Shown piece after piece: positions 1 to 8,463 of a stretch of DNA of 64,000 nt (position 1 is its first letter; the number at the start of each line of letters is the position of its first letter). The DNA comes from Thaumasiovibrio occultus (GTDB lineage: Bacteria; Pseudomonadota; Gammaproteobacteria; Enterobacterales; Vibrionaceae). The notes under the pieces are model-generated. The model was not told the DNA's origin, made no database searches, and saw nothing but the letters and a program-made list of their open reading frames with translations. Made by a program: the position numbers and the translations under genes. The DNA lies in contig AP023053.1 in assembly GCA_019703815.1 (NCBI GenBank), positions 482,995 to 546,994 of the forward strand. The letters are read 5' to 3'.

Positions 1-81
1 CTGGGGGTATTAGATAAGTCACAGGCGCTCTACCTCTTACTTATGATATGGCATGAGTTCGATCGCAAGAAGGGAGGGTGA
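1..81 (+). CDS. C-terminal end of an unrecognised protein, cut by the window edge
   Basis: Frame 1 is open from the first base and reads 26 codons to a TGA stop at 79-81. The peptide is a plausible protein end: a hydrophobic stretch with Leu, Tyr, Met, Ile and Trp, then a charged tail ending DRKKGG. Too little is visible to name a family. It could be a chance open frame, since only 81 bases are available. The 260 bases that follow hold no gene I can support. Confidence 0.3.
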   Translation: MGVLDKSQALYLLLMIWHEFDRKKGG

Positions 82-347
82 TAGTGGTATCAGTAGGCTT
101 GTCGACGCATTATCAGTGGGGTGAGCGTCATTTTGGCCGGCATTTAGTTAAATAGCGCGTTAGTAGCGCAATGTAGTAGTGTGTTCTACCAATAGGCCAG
201 TCTCAGATTACGCTCGCACCCATTACCCAAGGTCACATCAAACTGTATTTTATGGTGACGCCGCCAAATATTGGCGATGGCATCATTTGCGTTCGGATGG
301 TCGATGGGGCTCTGATGGCTTTTCGTTTGATATAAAAAGGATTGTAC

Positions 348-1079
348 GTGAAATATCAAGTTGTCACTCTTGATCAGAGAGAAGATCTTGTCGAACAAGT
401 TGCCCATTTAGATAACCGCTCATGGCCAACGTTCTTGCAATTTAGTGACGCGCAGAGCTGGTCAGAATTTTATGAAACCCTGAGCGATTCTGTGCTGATA
501 CTGCTTGAAGATGAAAAAGTGATCGCGGCGGGTTTTACCGTTCCCGTGCAGTGGGATCAAAACCCGGCGACGTTGCCCGAAACCATTGAGGCGGTGTTGC
601 AGCAAGGTATCGCAGTGAAAAAGGATGGGTTAACGCCCAATACCTTGATCCCAATTGGTGCGCTGGTGGATGCAAGCGTGCAGGGTAAAGGGCTGAGCTC
701 GCAAGTGCTTATCGAAATGAAAGCGCTCGCGCATCGTTTAGGGTTACGCTCGTTAGTGGTACCAGTACGCCCAACCAAAAAAGCCGCTTATCCGTTGCAA
801 TCGATCCACAGTTACGCGGGGTGGCGTCGTGCTGACGGATTATTGTACGATCCTTGGCTGCGTGTACACGAAAAACTCGGCGCAGAGGTCATTCATATCG
901 CAGAATGCACCTTGACCGTGAAAGGCGCGATTGCCGATTGGCAAAGCTGGACCCAGCTTATTTTCCCAGAATCAGGTAACTATACTGTGCCTGCTGCGCT
1001 GAGCACGGTCGCGGTTGATGTTGAGAATGACATTGCCATTTACCAAGAGCCAAACGTGTGGATGTTGCATCCAATGTAA
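348..1079 (+). CDS. GNAT-like N-acetyltransferase, 243 residues
   Basis: The protein has the layout of a GNAT-fold acyltransferase. A segment near residues 110-125 reads GALVDASVQGKGLSSQVL, matching the acetyl-CoA binding motif A (Q/R-x-x-G-x-G/A). The substrate is unknown. I chose GTG at 348 rather than the upstream TTG at 342, because the AAAGGA ribosome binding site at 336-341 overlaps the TTG and sits well spaced before the GTG. The protein is longer than a minimal GNAT (about 150 residues), so the C-terminal 90 residues may be an extra domain. A second GNAT gene follows 35 bases downstream in the same direction, so the two may be cotranscribed. Confidence 0.7.
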   Translation: MKYQVVTLDQREDLVEQVAHLDNRSWPTFLQFSDAQSWSEFYETLSDSVLILLEDEKVIAAGFTVPVQWDQNPATLPETIEAVLQQGIAVKKDGLTPNTLIPIGALVDASVQGKGLSSQVLIEMKALAHRLGLRSLVVPVRPTKKAAYPLQSIHSYAGWRRADGLLYDPWLRVHEKLGAEVIHIAECTLTVKGAIADWQSWTQLIFPESGNYTVPAALSTVAVDVENDIAIYQEPNVWMLHPM

Positions 1080-1114
1080 GTTGGCTATGAATACGTTTAG
1101 AAAGGATTTCTACC

Positions 1115-1633
1115 ATGGAGTTGGTTTCACCCTCGTTAGCGTTTGAGTCTGAATTTGCGGCTTTCTTTGCTGATTTTGCAACAAATGACCGGAAAAATGC
1201 CGATTACTATCTTCAAGGCGTTACCGACTTCGGGGCTTATGTGCAACGATTGCAAGATGAAGCCGCTGGGGTGAATTTGAAAGCCGGTCATGTGCCTTGT
1301 AGCCACTATTGGCTATTCGACGATAAGGGCGAAATGGTAGGGGTGATCCGTGTTCGCCACCATATTCGAACAGGGTTTTTATCTTTTGAGGCGGGACATA
1401 TCGGCTATGATATCGCGCCGTCAAGTCGCGGTCGTGGTTTGGGTAAGGCAATGCTTGCCTTGGCGCTGCCGAAAGTAAAAGCGCTGGGGATAGATACCGC
1501 GTTGATCACGGCACAAGAAGATAACATGGCGTCGCGCAGGGTGATTGAAGCCAATGGCGGGCAGCTGGAAAATGTGGTGATGGGGCAGGTTTTCCCCACA
1601 TTACTGGCTCGATACTGGGTGAGCTGTGAGTAG
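1115..1633 (+). CDS. GNAT family N-acetyltransferase, 172 residues
   Basis: This is a compact GNAT acetyltransferase. Motif A is clear near residues 105-118 (DIAPSSRGRGLGKAMLALAL), followed by the usual motif B helix with a late Asn (ALITAQEDNMASRRVIEANG), the region where many GNATs bind the acetyl acceptor. The end GQVFPTLLARYWV resembles GNATs whose closest relatives are annotated as predicted acetyltransferases acting on small molecules. The true acceptor is unknown. The ATG at 1115 has AAAGGA 10 bases upstream. It lies just after another GNAT gene on the same strand. Confidence 0.85.
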   Translation: MELVSPSLAFESEFAAFFADFATNDRKNADYYLQGVTDFGAYVQRLQDEAAGVNLKAGHVPCSHYWLFDDKGEMVGVIRVRHHIRTGFLSFEAGHIGYDIAPSSRGRGLGKAMLALALPKVKALGIDTALITAQEDNMASRRVIEANGGQLENVVMGQVFPTLLARYWVSCE

Positions 1634-1710
1634 CCAGCCTTGCTGTCGTCATCTCTGATACGCCGGCTGTTTTACCGGTCTTGCTTCTTGCCTTCCCTGA
1701 TTCAACCGAT

Positions 1711-1739
1711 AAAAAATGCTCGGCGGTGAGGCCGAGCAC
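1711..1739 (-). terminator. Rho-independent terminator of the mesX-mesD unit
   Basis: Read on the minus strand, the stem GCTCGGC pairs with GCCGAGC across a 6-base loop and is followed by ATTTTTT. It lies about 65 bases past the mesD stop. On the plus strand the same hairpin has no T run, so it serves the minus-strand genes. Confidence 0.85.
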
Positions 1740-1802
1740 TGGGTTTAGTGTTTGTTTAACCGCTTGCTAAACCGCTTAGCAGCCGGTTCGGACGAGCGGT
1801 TA

Positions 1803-2831
1803 TTACGCCTCAAGCTCTTTGCGCACAATCGCCGCACCAGCACTTAACGCGCTCAGTTTCGCTGAGGCAACGTCACGCGGCAGTGGCGCCATGCCACAGT
1901 TGGTGCAGGGGTAGAGATTTTCCGCATCGACAAATTTCAGCGCGGTACGCAGGGTATTGGCGACCTCTTCTGGGGTTTCAATCTCGTGGTTCGCCACATC
2001 AATCGCTCCCACCATGACCTTTTTGCCACGGATCAGCTCCAGCAATTCGATAGGCACGCGCGAGTTGTGACACTCAAGCGAAATAATATCGATATTTGAT
2101 TGCTGCAGCTTAGGGAACACCTCTTCATATTGACGCCATTCGGTACCGAGTGTTTTCTTCCAATCGGTATTGGCTTTAATGCCGTAGCCGTAACAGATGT
2201 GAACGGCAGTTTCGCATTTCAAACCTTCTATAGCGCGCTCTAAACAGGCGATACCCCAATCGTTGACATCATCAAAAAAGACGTTAAAGGCAGGCTCATC
2301 GAACTGAATGATATCAACCCCGGCGGCTTCAAGCTCTTTGGCTTCTTGGTTCAGGATTTTAGCAAACTCCCACGCCAGCTTTTCGCGGCTTTGGTAGTGC
2401 GCGTCATACAAGGTGTCGATCATCGTCATTGGGCCAGGTAGCGCCCATTTGATCGGTTGGTCTGTTTGTTGGCGCAAGAACTTGGCGTCTTCCACAAACA
2501 CGGGTTTACGACGCGCTACTGGGCCAACCACGGTTGGTACGCTGGCATCATAACGATTACGGATCTTGACCGTTTTACGGTTTTCAAAATCAACGCCATC
2601 CAGATGTTCGATAAACGTGGTCACAAAGTGCTGACGTGTCTGCTCGCCATCGCTGACGATATCAATGCCCGCGCGGTGTTGTTCTTGCAGTGAGACACGC
2701 AATGCATCTTGTTTGCCTTGCACGAGCTCGTCGTCTTGTAGCTTCCACGGCGACCACAGGGTTTCCGGCTGCGCCAACCAAGAAGGCTTAGGTAAACTGC
2801 CTGACGTTGAAGTAGGTAATAGTTTTTTCAT
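1803..2831 (-). CDS. mesD: MesD-type core methionine synthase (MetE C-terminal fold)
   Basis: The 342-residue protein corresponds to the catalytic C-terminal half of cobalamin-independent methionine synthase MetE, without the N-terminal folate-binding half. Zinc and homocysteine ligands are visible: His and Cys in AVHICYGY, Glu in IISLECHNSR, and the late Cys in LYPCTNCGMAPLP (about residues 309-312). Core MetE proteins paired with a DUF1852 partner belong to the MesD group, which makes methionine from homocysteine without methyl-folate and needs MesX and oxygen; the methyl donor is not known to me. The adjacent gene upstream, 24 bases away, is exactly that DUF1852 partner. Function is family knowledge plus gene pairing; residue calls are direct. 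A classical MetE is excluded by length. Confidence 0.9.
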   Translation of the reverse strand: MKKLLPTSTSGSLPKPSWLAQPETLWSPWKLQDDELVQGKQDALRVSLQEQHRAGIDIVSDGEQTRQHFVTTFIEHLDGVDFENRKTVKIRNRYDASVPTVVGPVARRKPVFVEDAKFLRQQTDQPIKWALPGPMTMIDTLYDAHYQSREKLAWEFAKILNQEAKELEAAGVDIIQFDEPAFNVFFDDVNDWGIACLERAIEGLKCETAVHICYGYGIKANTDWKKTLGTEWRQYEEVFPKLQQSNIDIISLECHNSRVPIELLELIRGKKVMVGAIDVANHEIETPEEVANTLRTALKFVDAENLYPCTNCGMAPLPRDVASAKLSALSAGAAIVRKELEA

Positions 2832-2855
2832 TTTTAGATTGCCTAATGGGTTGAG

Positions 2856-3833
2856 TTAAAGGGCGAAGTTAGCAGACCATTGCTCAAGCACACTGTGGTA
2901 TGGCTTGATGAAATGCTCTTCAGCAAATTTACCTTGTTCAACCGCCAAACGGCTGCGCTCTTCGCGATCGTAGACAATCTGCGTTAGTGAGTGATCTTGG
3001 TTTTTCAAGTTCGGTTGGTAGCGCGCACCAGCGACGGCGTTCGCATTGTAGATCTCTGGACGGTAGATCTTCTGGAAGGTTTCCATGGTCGCGATGGTGC
3101 TGATCAGCTCTAGGTTGGTGTAGTCGTTGAGTAGATCACCAAAGAAGTAGAACGCCAGCGGTGCCACGCTGTTTGGTGGCATGAAGTAGCGAACCTGCAG
3201 CCCCATTTTCTGGAAGTATTGCTCGGTTAATGACGACTCATTCGGCTGATATTCAAAACCTAAAACTGGGTGCTGGTTTTCCGTGCGGGTATACACTTTG
3301 TTATCTGACACACTTAGGCAAATCACTGGCGGTTTTGCAAAGTGATCTTTGTACACTGCAGAGTGGATGAAATGCTGGAATAACTGGCCGTGCAGCTCAC
3401 CAAAGTTATCAGGCACGCTAAAACCGGCTTTGTCTTTATTGTGATTGAGCAGTAGCACGCTGAAATCGTAATCACGAACATACGACGAGAAGTTATTACC
3501 GACAATCCCTTCGATGCGCTCGTTGGTTTTGTGATCGACAATATAAGTCTTTAGCACTTCAATAGAAGGAAACGCATTCGCGCCGCTTTCAATATTCATA
3601 TCAACCGAGACAATTTCCAGCTCAACAGAATAACGATCGCCGGTTGGGTTATCCCAGTAGGCTAGGGCATTGAAGCTGTTGTCGATCATATTCAGCGCAT
3701 TACGCAGATTCTGTTGACGACTTTCGCCGCGTGCTAGGTTGGCGAAGTTGGTGGTAATACGTGTACTGTCTGCAGGGTGATAGTTTTCATCAAGCGCAAT
3801 ACTCTTGATAGAAAAAGTAAAATTGTCGGTCAT
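2856..3833 (-). CDS. mesX: MesX, DUF1852 partner of the MesD methionine synthase
   Basis: A 325-residue DUF1852 protein, the obligate partner of MesD in the folate-independent, oxygen-dependent route from homocysteine to methionine. MesX is thought to act as an oxygenase supplying the methyl group or its carrier, but the chemistry is not settled. The open frame extends 42 codons further upstream, but that extension is Lys/Gln-rich and low in complexity. I place the start at ATG 3833, which has AAGGAA a suitable distance upstream. The protein begins MTDNFTFSIKSIALDENY, the usual start of this family. mesX and mesD are separated by 22 bases and share one terminator, so they form an operon. A MetR-type palindrome lies about 220 bases upstream. 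Confidence 0.88.
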   Translation of the reverse strand: MTDNFTFSIKSIALDENYHPADSTRITTNFANLARGESRQQNLRNALNMIDNSFNALAYWDNPTGDRYSVELEIVSVDMNIESGANAFPSIEVLKTYIVDHKTNERIEGIVGNNFSSYVRDYDFSVLLLNHNKDKAGFSVPDNFGELHGQLFQHFIHSAVYKDHFAKPPVICLSVSDNKVYTRTENQHPVLGFEYQPNESSLTEQYFQKMGLQVRYFMPPNSVAPLAFYFFGDLLNDYTNLELISTIATMETFQKIYRPEIYNANAVAGARYQPNLKNQDHSLTQIVYDREERSRLAVEQGKFAEEHFIKPYHSVLEQWSANFAL

Positions 3834-4053
3834 CGTGGTATTTCCTTCGGTAAAAGCTGACGTTATTCCTTGCTCTAAGTGTGGGTTTTGTCTATTTGTT
3901 AATTTCCCAACTTGTTGTTTTTGCTTGTTTTTGTGTTGCCTTTTTGAGCGTGAAGGCAAATAACTCGCGAAATCGTGATTAGAGCTTGGATTTAATAGTG
4001 ATTTTTACTTTATTAACAAAGAAATTAGAATTGCATTTACTTCAAATGCTGCA

Positions 4054-4066
4054 TGAAGAATCTTCA
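4054..4066. promoter_or_regulatory. MetR-type operator between mesX and the TSUP transporter gene
   Basis: The 13 bases TGAAGAATCTTCA match the MetR consensus TGAA-N5-TTCA exactly. They are the core of a longer 17-base palindrome (4052-4068) with matching arms CATGAAGA and TCTTCATG. The site lies in the 410-base divergent region, 221 bases before mesX and 178 before the TSUP gene. MetR is the homocysteine-responsive LysR regulator of methionine synthesis genes. Control of mesXD by MetR is my inference from position and sequence. A second, weaker inverted repeat (GCATTT/AAATGC) is at 4033-4049. Confidence 0.6.
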
Positions 4067-4243
4067 TGATCCTGATGTTACCAAAAGGTTATATTAAGCG
4101 GCTCAGTTGAGAGCCTTACTGGTTTTGTAGTGTTTGAGATTTGTAACAAGCAAATAAACACTAAAAAGCAGAGGGGTTGGTAAAAGGAATTGCTCGCAGC
4201 TTCAATTTGAAATTAAAGCTAGAGATTACAGAAAGGACATGGA

Positions 4244-5056
4244 ATGAGTGAATTGGTATTGTTGATTATATACTGTGCGGTACTCGGCAGTGGCGTTGGT
4301 TTCCTCGCGGGATTGCTAGGTATTGGCGGCGGGTTGGTTATTGTCCCTATCTTAACCCTGATTTTATTACATTTTCAGGTATTGCCGCCGGAGCAAGTGG
4401 TTGTCACCGCCATTGCGACCTCGTTGGCATCCATCTTATTTACTTCAACCTCTTCGGCATTAGCCCATCATAAAAACGGCAATGTGCCGTGGGATTTAGC
4501 GCCGTGGATCATGACAGGTGTAGCGCTAGGCGCGCTCGTCAGCGGCTTTATGGCCGCCTTGCTGCCAGAGCAAGTGGTGCGCGTGGTGTTTGCGGTGAGT
4601 GTCGTGCTGATCGCGCTGAAAATGTTTTACAGCAGCACAAAAGGGGGCGCACCGAAAGAGCGTTCATTGCCGCGCAAACCCGTATTGACGATATTCACCA
4701 CCATTACCGGTGGCTTATCGGCGATGATCGGTATCGGCGGTGGTGCACTGCTGGTGCCATTGTTGACTTTCTTCTCGCTTGATATCAAAAAAGCGATTGG
4801 CTGTGCGTCGGCGTGCGGGATCGTGATCGCGTTCTTTGGCTCGATTGGCTATATCAGCTCAGGTTTAGAATACTTTTCGCTTTCTGAGGGATTTGCTGGT
4901 TTTGTTTATTTACCGGCGTTGTTAGGGATTGTGTGCACCTCATGGTTTACCGCGCCGTTAGGGGCGAAATCAGTGCAACATTTGCCCGTGCCAACCATTA
5001 AAAAGATCTTTGCGGGTCTGCTGGTGGTCATGGCCGCCAATATGATGTTTGGTTGA
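4244..5056 (+). CDS. TSUP (TauE/SafE) family membrane transporter
   Basis: A 270-residue inner-membrane protein with about eight hydrophobic segments. It has two related halves, each opening with a glycine-rich turn (GLLGIGGGLVIVP near residue 25 and GIGGGALLVP near 165), which is the hallmark of the TauE/SafE/YfcA family. These proteins export or import small sulfur-containing or organic anions such as sulfite or sulfoacetate. The gene is divergent from mesX-mesD and shares the region with the MetR-type palindrome, so a link with sulfur or methionine metabolism is reasonable but unproven. AGAAAGGA precedes the ATG. A terminator follows at 5088-5127. Confidence 0.88.
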   Translation: MSELVLLIIYCAVLGSGVGFLAGLLGIGGGLVIVPILTLILLHFQVLPPEQVVVTAIATSLASILFTSTSSALAHHKNGNVPWDLAPWIMTGVALGALVSGFMAALLPEQVVRVVFAVSVVLIALKMFYSSTKGGAPKERSLPRKPVLTIFTTITGGLSAMIGIGGGALLVPLLTFFSLDIKKAIGCASACGIVIAFFGSIGYISSGLEYFSLSEGFAGFVYLPALLGIVCTSWFTAPLGAKSVQHLPVPTIKKIFAGLLVVMAANMMFG

Positions 5057-5087
5057 TCGGTTAATCCAACCTAGCGCCACGTCTATA

Positions 5088-5127
5088 AGCCTTGCCGATG
5101 AGTGTTACTGATCGCTGAGGCTTTTTT
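5088..5127 (+). terminator. Terminator after the TSUP gene
   Basis: AGCCT pairs with AGGCT, extended by GAT/ATC inside an imperfect stem, and is followed by six T. It lies 32 bases past the TSUP stop. Confidence 0.6.
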
Positions 5128-5303
5128 CATTATTGACCTGCGCTGAGCGAAAGGAAGTGCGTTGAGCGCTGACTTTTCATCACATTGGCTTTTAGGTAGA
5201 GTGGGTTGCTATCAATAAGCCTATCATTGAAATCAATGCCGCACATCTTGTTGTACGCATTGCTTGCTTGAGGGCGAATCAGTAACTCAGGAAACACTGA
5301 CGC

Positions 5304-5903
5304 ATGGAACAGCTTAGACAGGAAGTCGAAAAACTGGTGACGCTCAGCGATGAAGAATGGGCATTTATCGCGAGTAAATTTACCTATCGGCAGATCCCCA
5401 AAGATCAGATCATTCATCCCGCCGGTGAGATTTTCAGTAAAACCTTCTACATCCAAAGCGGCGTTGCGCGCGCGTATTTAGTCGATCCGCAAGGTAAAGA
5501 GTTCACTTGGCAGCTCTATTTTCGCGATGCTACTTCAGCGGGCAGTAATCATTTTCTGGATGACAGCGTGAGCTATTACGAGCAGCAAGGCTCGTTTTTA
5601 ACCTTTGAAACCTTGGAAGACACTGAGCTCTACGAGATTGAAATTAGCGAGTTGGATCGGCTTTTCGATGCGGATCCGAAGTTCGAAAAAATGGCGCGGA
5701 TGTACATGCACGATCATTTCTTCACCCCAATGTATAAGCGCACACTGTCGGTAATGACGGAAGACGCACAAACGCGCTACGCCCGTTTATTGGCCGAGCA
5801 CCCCAACATTTTCCAATACGTTAAAGCCTATCACGTAGCATCCTATTTGGGGGTTGCGCCCCAAACACTGAGTAAATTGCGCAAAATGAATCTAGGTGAA
5901 TGA
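5304..5903 (+). CDS. Crp/Fnr family transcriptional regulator
   Basis: A 199-residue protein with an N-terminal cyclic-nucleotide-binding-type beta-roll (about residues 20-120). Landmarks are GEIFSKTFYIQSGVARAYL and a later LEDTELYEIEISELDRLF. A C-terminal helix-turn-helix (about 165-195: VKAYHVASYLGVAPQTLSKLR) would bind DNA. It lacks the Cys cluster of Fnr, so it is not an oxygen-sensing Fe-S protein. The ligand is unknown. Related small Crp-like proteins in Vibrionaceae and Bacteroidetes often control a neighbouring gene; here the next gene, 60 bases downstream, encodes a small membrane protein and is a natural candidate target. Confidence 0.85.
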   Translation: MEQLRQEVEKLVTLSDEEWAFIASKFTYRQIPKDQIIHPAGEIFSKTFYIQSGVARAYLVDPQGKEFTWQLYFRDATSAGSNHFLDDSVSYYEQQGSFLTFETLEDTELYEIEISELDRLFDADPKFEKMARMYMHDHFFTPMYKRTLSVMTEDAQTRYARLLAEHPNIFQYVKAYHVASYLGVAPQTLSKLRKMNLGE

Positions 5904-5963
5904 AATAGCGCTACAACATGGTTACTGTCGTGAGCAATGAATACGCACAACGGGAGAACTACC

Positions 5964-6410
5964 ATGAAAGTCAAAACCTGCTCTTATCGCGCCATCATCA
6001 AAGCCAGTGGAATTTATGATGCCTTGATGATGCTGCCATTTGCGATCCCCGGGCTGTCGGCATTGGTGTTGCAATATTTGGCTTATTTGCATCAGCAATT
6101 GGGGCTGGCGGGCGCGATCCCCGTCTTTACGCCGTTTCACTTACTGTTTGTGAATATTATGGCGTCTATCAGTATTGTGTGGGCGGTGATCCGAATTCGA
6201 AATCCAACGGCGCTCTATGCGTGGTACGACACCGCTGCGCGATTGCTCATTGCCGCCATCATGTTGGTTTATCTGCTGCGTGACGGCATCTCCGGCATCA
6301 TTTGGCTGTTTTTCGCCACCGAAGTGATCTGGGCAGCGCTGCAAATTAACGGTTACTTTTTCAAAAACGACCATGCGATGCAAAGCGCGCATGCAAAGGC
6401 GCGTGCTTAG
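5964..6410 (+). CDS. Small four-helix membrane protein of unknown function
   Basis: The 148-residue product has four predicted membrane helices (about residues 15-42, 55-78, 88-110 and 115-135) and a basic C-terminal tail. I place the start at ATG 5964, which has GGGAG 10 bases upstream; an earlier in-frame ATG at 5937 lacks a clear site. I do not recognise a named family. It follows the Crp/Fnr regulator gene at 60 bases and is probably coregulated with it. Confidence 0.7.
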   Translation: MKVKTCSYRAIIKASGIYDALMMLPFAIPGLSALVLQYLAYLHQQLGLAGAIPVFTPFHLLFVNIMASISIVWAVIRIRNPTALYAWYDTAARLLIAAIMLVYLLRDGISGIIWLFFATEVIWAALQINGYFFKNDHAMQSAHAKARA

Positions 6411-6602
6411 ATCAGCGCTTTATTGATTTTAGAGACAGTACGCAGGAATGGGTTTTCACAGTGTGACGGCGCTGATTTTCTCACGTATTTTTATCGCTCA
6501 AGTCGAATGGCCACATGTTAACAGGCCAAAAGCGTAGACAAACGAGCGCACAGCGCAAACAGCTAGCGCAAGGGATAAAACAATACGGAGTGATAAACGC
6601 AC

Positions 6603-7241
6603 ATGAATATCGACACCTTTAACCGTGAAGCTGACGCGCTGCTCCGCACTGGCAAGCAATTTCAGGCGCAAGGGAAAGGAGAGCCGGCGGCGTACTGGCA
6701 TAGCAACAAGCGCGGTGAGCTTTGTGTCTCTCTTGCTTATGGTGACGTTTGGCTAAATGTGTATTTAGATGAAGCCGACGGGGGTTATGTTGAGACGGTG
6801 CCTCAACCCATGGTTTCCGATACACCTTTATTTAGCGGTGATTACTACTCACTACCACCGCTCGAAGCGATTTTTCAATTAGGCTCAGAGGCCATCGCGC
6901 ACTATTTGGCGACGCACGATTGGCCGCGCAATGAGCCGTTTAACGACAATTTCCCTGACGATCTTCCCTTTGAATACGAACGGCGCTGGCAAGATAACTG
7001 CCCGCTTTATCAACAAGGGGTGGAGATGGTAACAGGCGGTTGGCCTTTTTTTTGGCCAGACAGTGACGAGCCTGTTCTCAACGATCTTTCATGTGACGGC
7101 GCACAAAGTGCTCTCCCTGAGAGCAATTGGACACGATACCGCGACGCTGAATTAGTGCTCTGGACATTGCGAGATGCAGAGCCTTGGATTGAAGTGTTTA
7201 AGCGCGGCGACCGTTATATTGTGAAGCAGCGGATCACCTAA
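6603..7241 (+). CDS. Hypothetical cytoplasmic protein, 212 residues
   Basis: No signal peptide or membrane segment is visible. The protein is acidic and unusually rich in Trp, Tyr and Phe: clusters near residues 115-150 include DWPRNEPFNDNFP, EYERRWQDNCP and GGWPFFWPD. This composition suggests a compact soluble domain. I do not recognise the family. The ATG at 6603 has CGGAGTG 16 bases upstream, a rather long spacing. Codon use is like that of the neighbouring genes, so it is likely real. Confidence 0.6.
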   Translation: MNIDTFNREADALLRTGKQFQAQGKGEPAAYWHSNKRGELCVSLAYGDVWLNVYLDEADGGYVETVPQPMVSDTPLFSGDYYSLPPLEAIFQLGSEAIAHYLATHDWPRNEPFNDNFPDDLPFEYERRWQDNCPLYQQGVEMVTGGWPFFWPDSDEPVLNDLSCDGAQSALPESNWTRYRDAELVLWTLRDAEPWIEVFKRGDRYIVKQRIT

Positions 7242-7571
7242 CTTGTGTTGGATAGCACTCATGTCTGATGTCTATTCGGCAGTCACACAACAAAAATTGC
7301 GCGACGCGGATACCTTTGGCAAGGCGTGCGCTACTAGCGCACTTAACCGCAGATTGACTTAGTGATTGACCCAAGGTTTATCGATGTCTGCACGCGGTTG
7401 GTTTAGAACGATAATTGCTAGGCGAGCTTAAGCACAGCCGGACAGTTGAATTGACCGGGAAACGTTAAATCAGCCAGAAAATTAATACCCATTCATTACA
7501 GGGTTGCAATTGCAGTGAAAACCGCGTTTATTGGTTGCTGTAGGAATTAATAAATCTCTCAAGGAGGAAGC
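7242..7571. other. Intergenic stretch without a recognisable gene
   Basis: 330 bases. No convincing frame, RNA or terminator is seen. The last 15 bases contain the AAGGAGGAAG ribosome binding site of the following VOC gene, an unusually strong match to the anti-Shine-Dalgarno. Confidence 0.5.
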
Positions 7572-7949
7572 ATGAATCTAAATCAAGTCACTCTGGCAGT
7601 AAATGATATTCCTGAAGCGGTCACGTTTTACCAAAAGCTCGGCTTAACCCAAATCGTCGGTAATGAGCACTATGCGCGTTTTACGTTTCCAGACGGCGAC
7701 GCGACATTTTCAATCTACCTTGATCCGGATAAAAAAGGGTTGGCATGTCGAGGCGTTGTTTACTTCGAGCACCAAGAGCTTGATCAATTAGTGGAAACGC
7801 TAAAAGGTAAAGGGATCGAATTTGAGCAAGAGCCCACCATTCAATCTTACCTGTGGAAAGAGGCTATCCTCAGCGATCCATCAGGTAATAAAATCAAACT
7901 CTATTGGGCGGGTGAAAACCGTATCAATCCACCGTGGAAAATGGAGTGA
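7572..7949 (+). CDS. VOC superfamily (glyoxalase/bleomycin-resistance-like) protein
   Basis: The 125-residue protein has the paired beta-alpha-beta-beta-beta layout of the vicinal oxygen chelate fold. It opens LNQVTLAVNDIPEAVTFYQK and ends with the typical ILSDPSGNKIKLYWAGE, where the late Glu is often a metal ligand. The first-strand position normally held by a metal-binding His (HxxL) is Gln-Val-Thr-Leu here, so the metal site may be altered. Function could be lyase, dioxygenase or resistance binding protein; the sequence alone does not decide. It has a very strong ribosome binding site. Confidence 0.82.
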   Translation: MNLNQVTLAVNDIPEAVTFYQKLGLTQIVGNEHYARFTFPDGDATFSIYLDPDKKGLACRGVVYFEHQELDQLVETLKGKGIEFEQEPTIQSYLWKEAILSDPSGNKIKLYWAGENRINPPWKME

Positions 7950-8010
7950 TACGTGTATGTTCACACTAAGCGTGCACTCTCTGAGCGCTAAAGCATGAGT
8001 CGTGCGCTAA

Positions 8011-8463
8011 GTGGGGGGGGACATTAGGTTGCAACCTTCGCAGGTCGATGAGGCGGGCGCGTTCTTTGAAATGGAACGAGAAAACGGCGTCGGTGATTTT
8101 GTGCTCCCTTATACGCTGGCGCAGCATGCAGCCTTCATTGCCGGTAATGAACTCACTTATTTGTCGATATACCACTGTGACGTGCTGGTCGGTTTTATCA
8201 TTCTTCGTCAAGAAAGCGATCAGGTGGTGGAGTTTCGTCGGATTGTGATTGCTGCGCGTGGTAAAGGACTGGGCCAGAATGCAATCAAAGCAATGGAAAG
8301 CTACTGTGTTACGCAGCTTGGATGTCAGCGGATCTGGCTGGATGTCTTTGCTGATAACCAGCGTGGATTGCATATTTATCATAAACTCGCCTTTGTCGTT
8401 TTCCACGAGCAGAGTGTCAACAATCGACGCTTGTTATTGTTGCAAAAGTATCTAACAGTCTAA
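8011..8463 (+). CDS. GNAT family acetyltransferase with a poly-G tract at its 5' end
   Basis: The 150-residue product carries GNAT motif A near residues 77-92 (RRIVIAARGKGLGQNAI) and the late helix DVFADNQRGLHIYHKLAF typical of ribosomal-protein-like or sugar GNATs. The start is uncertain. The open frame begins at GTG 8011, immediately before a run of eight G (8013-8020), with no good ribosome binding site. An ATG at 7995 would enter the GNAT frame only if the run had seven G (or ten); with eight G it stops at TAG 8025. Expression may therefore depend on tract length, or one G may be a sequencing error. Confidence 0.72.
   Translation: MGGDIRLQPSQVDEAGAFFEMERENGVGDFVLPYTLAQHAAFIAGNELTYLSIYHCDVLVGFIILRQESDQVVEFRRIVIAARGKGLGQNAIKAMESYCVTQLGCQRIWLDVFADNQRGLHIYHKLAFVVFHEQSVNNRRLLLLQKYLTV
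8013..8020 (+). repeat. Homopolymer of eight G at the start of a GNAT gene
   Basis: Eight consecutive G lie between the upstream ATG (7995) and the GNAT coding frame. Runs of this length change by slippage and can switch the reading frame. Confidence 0.85.

Noticed and set aside
3834..4243. A SAM riboswitch controlling mesX
   Set aside because: No conserved riboswitch core is seen; the palindrome fits a protein operator better.
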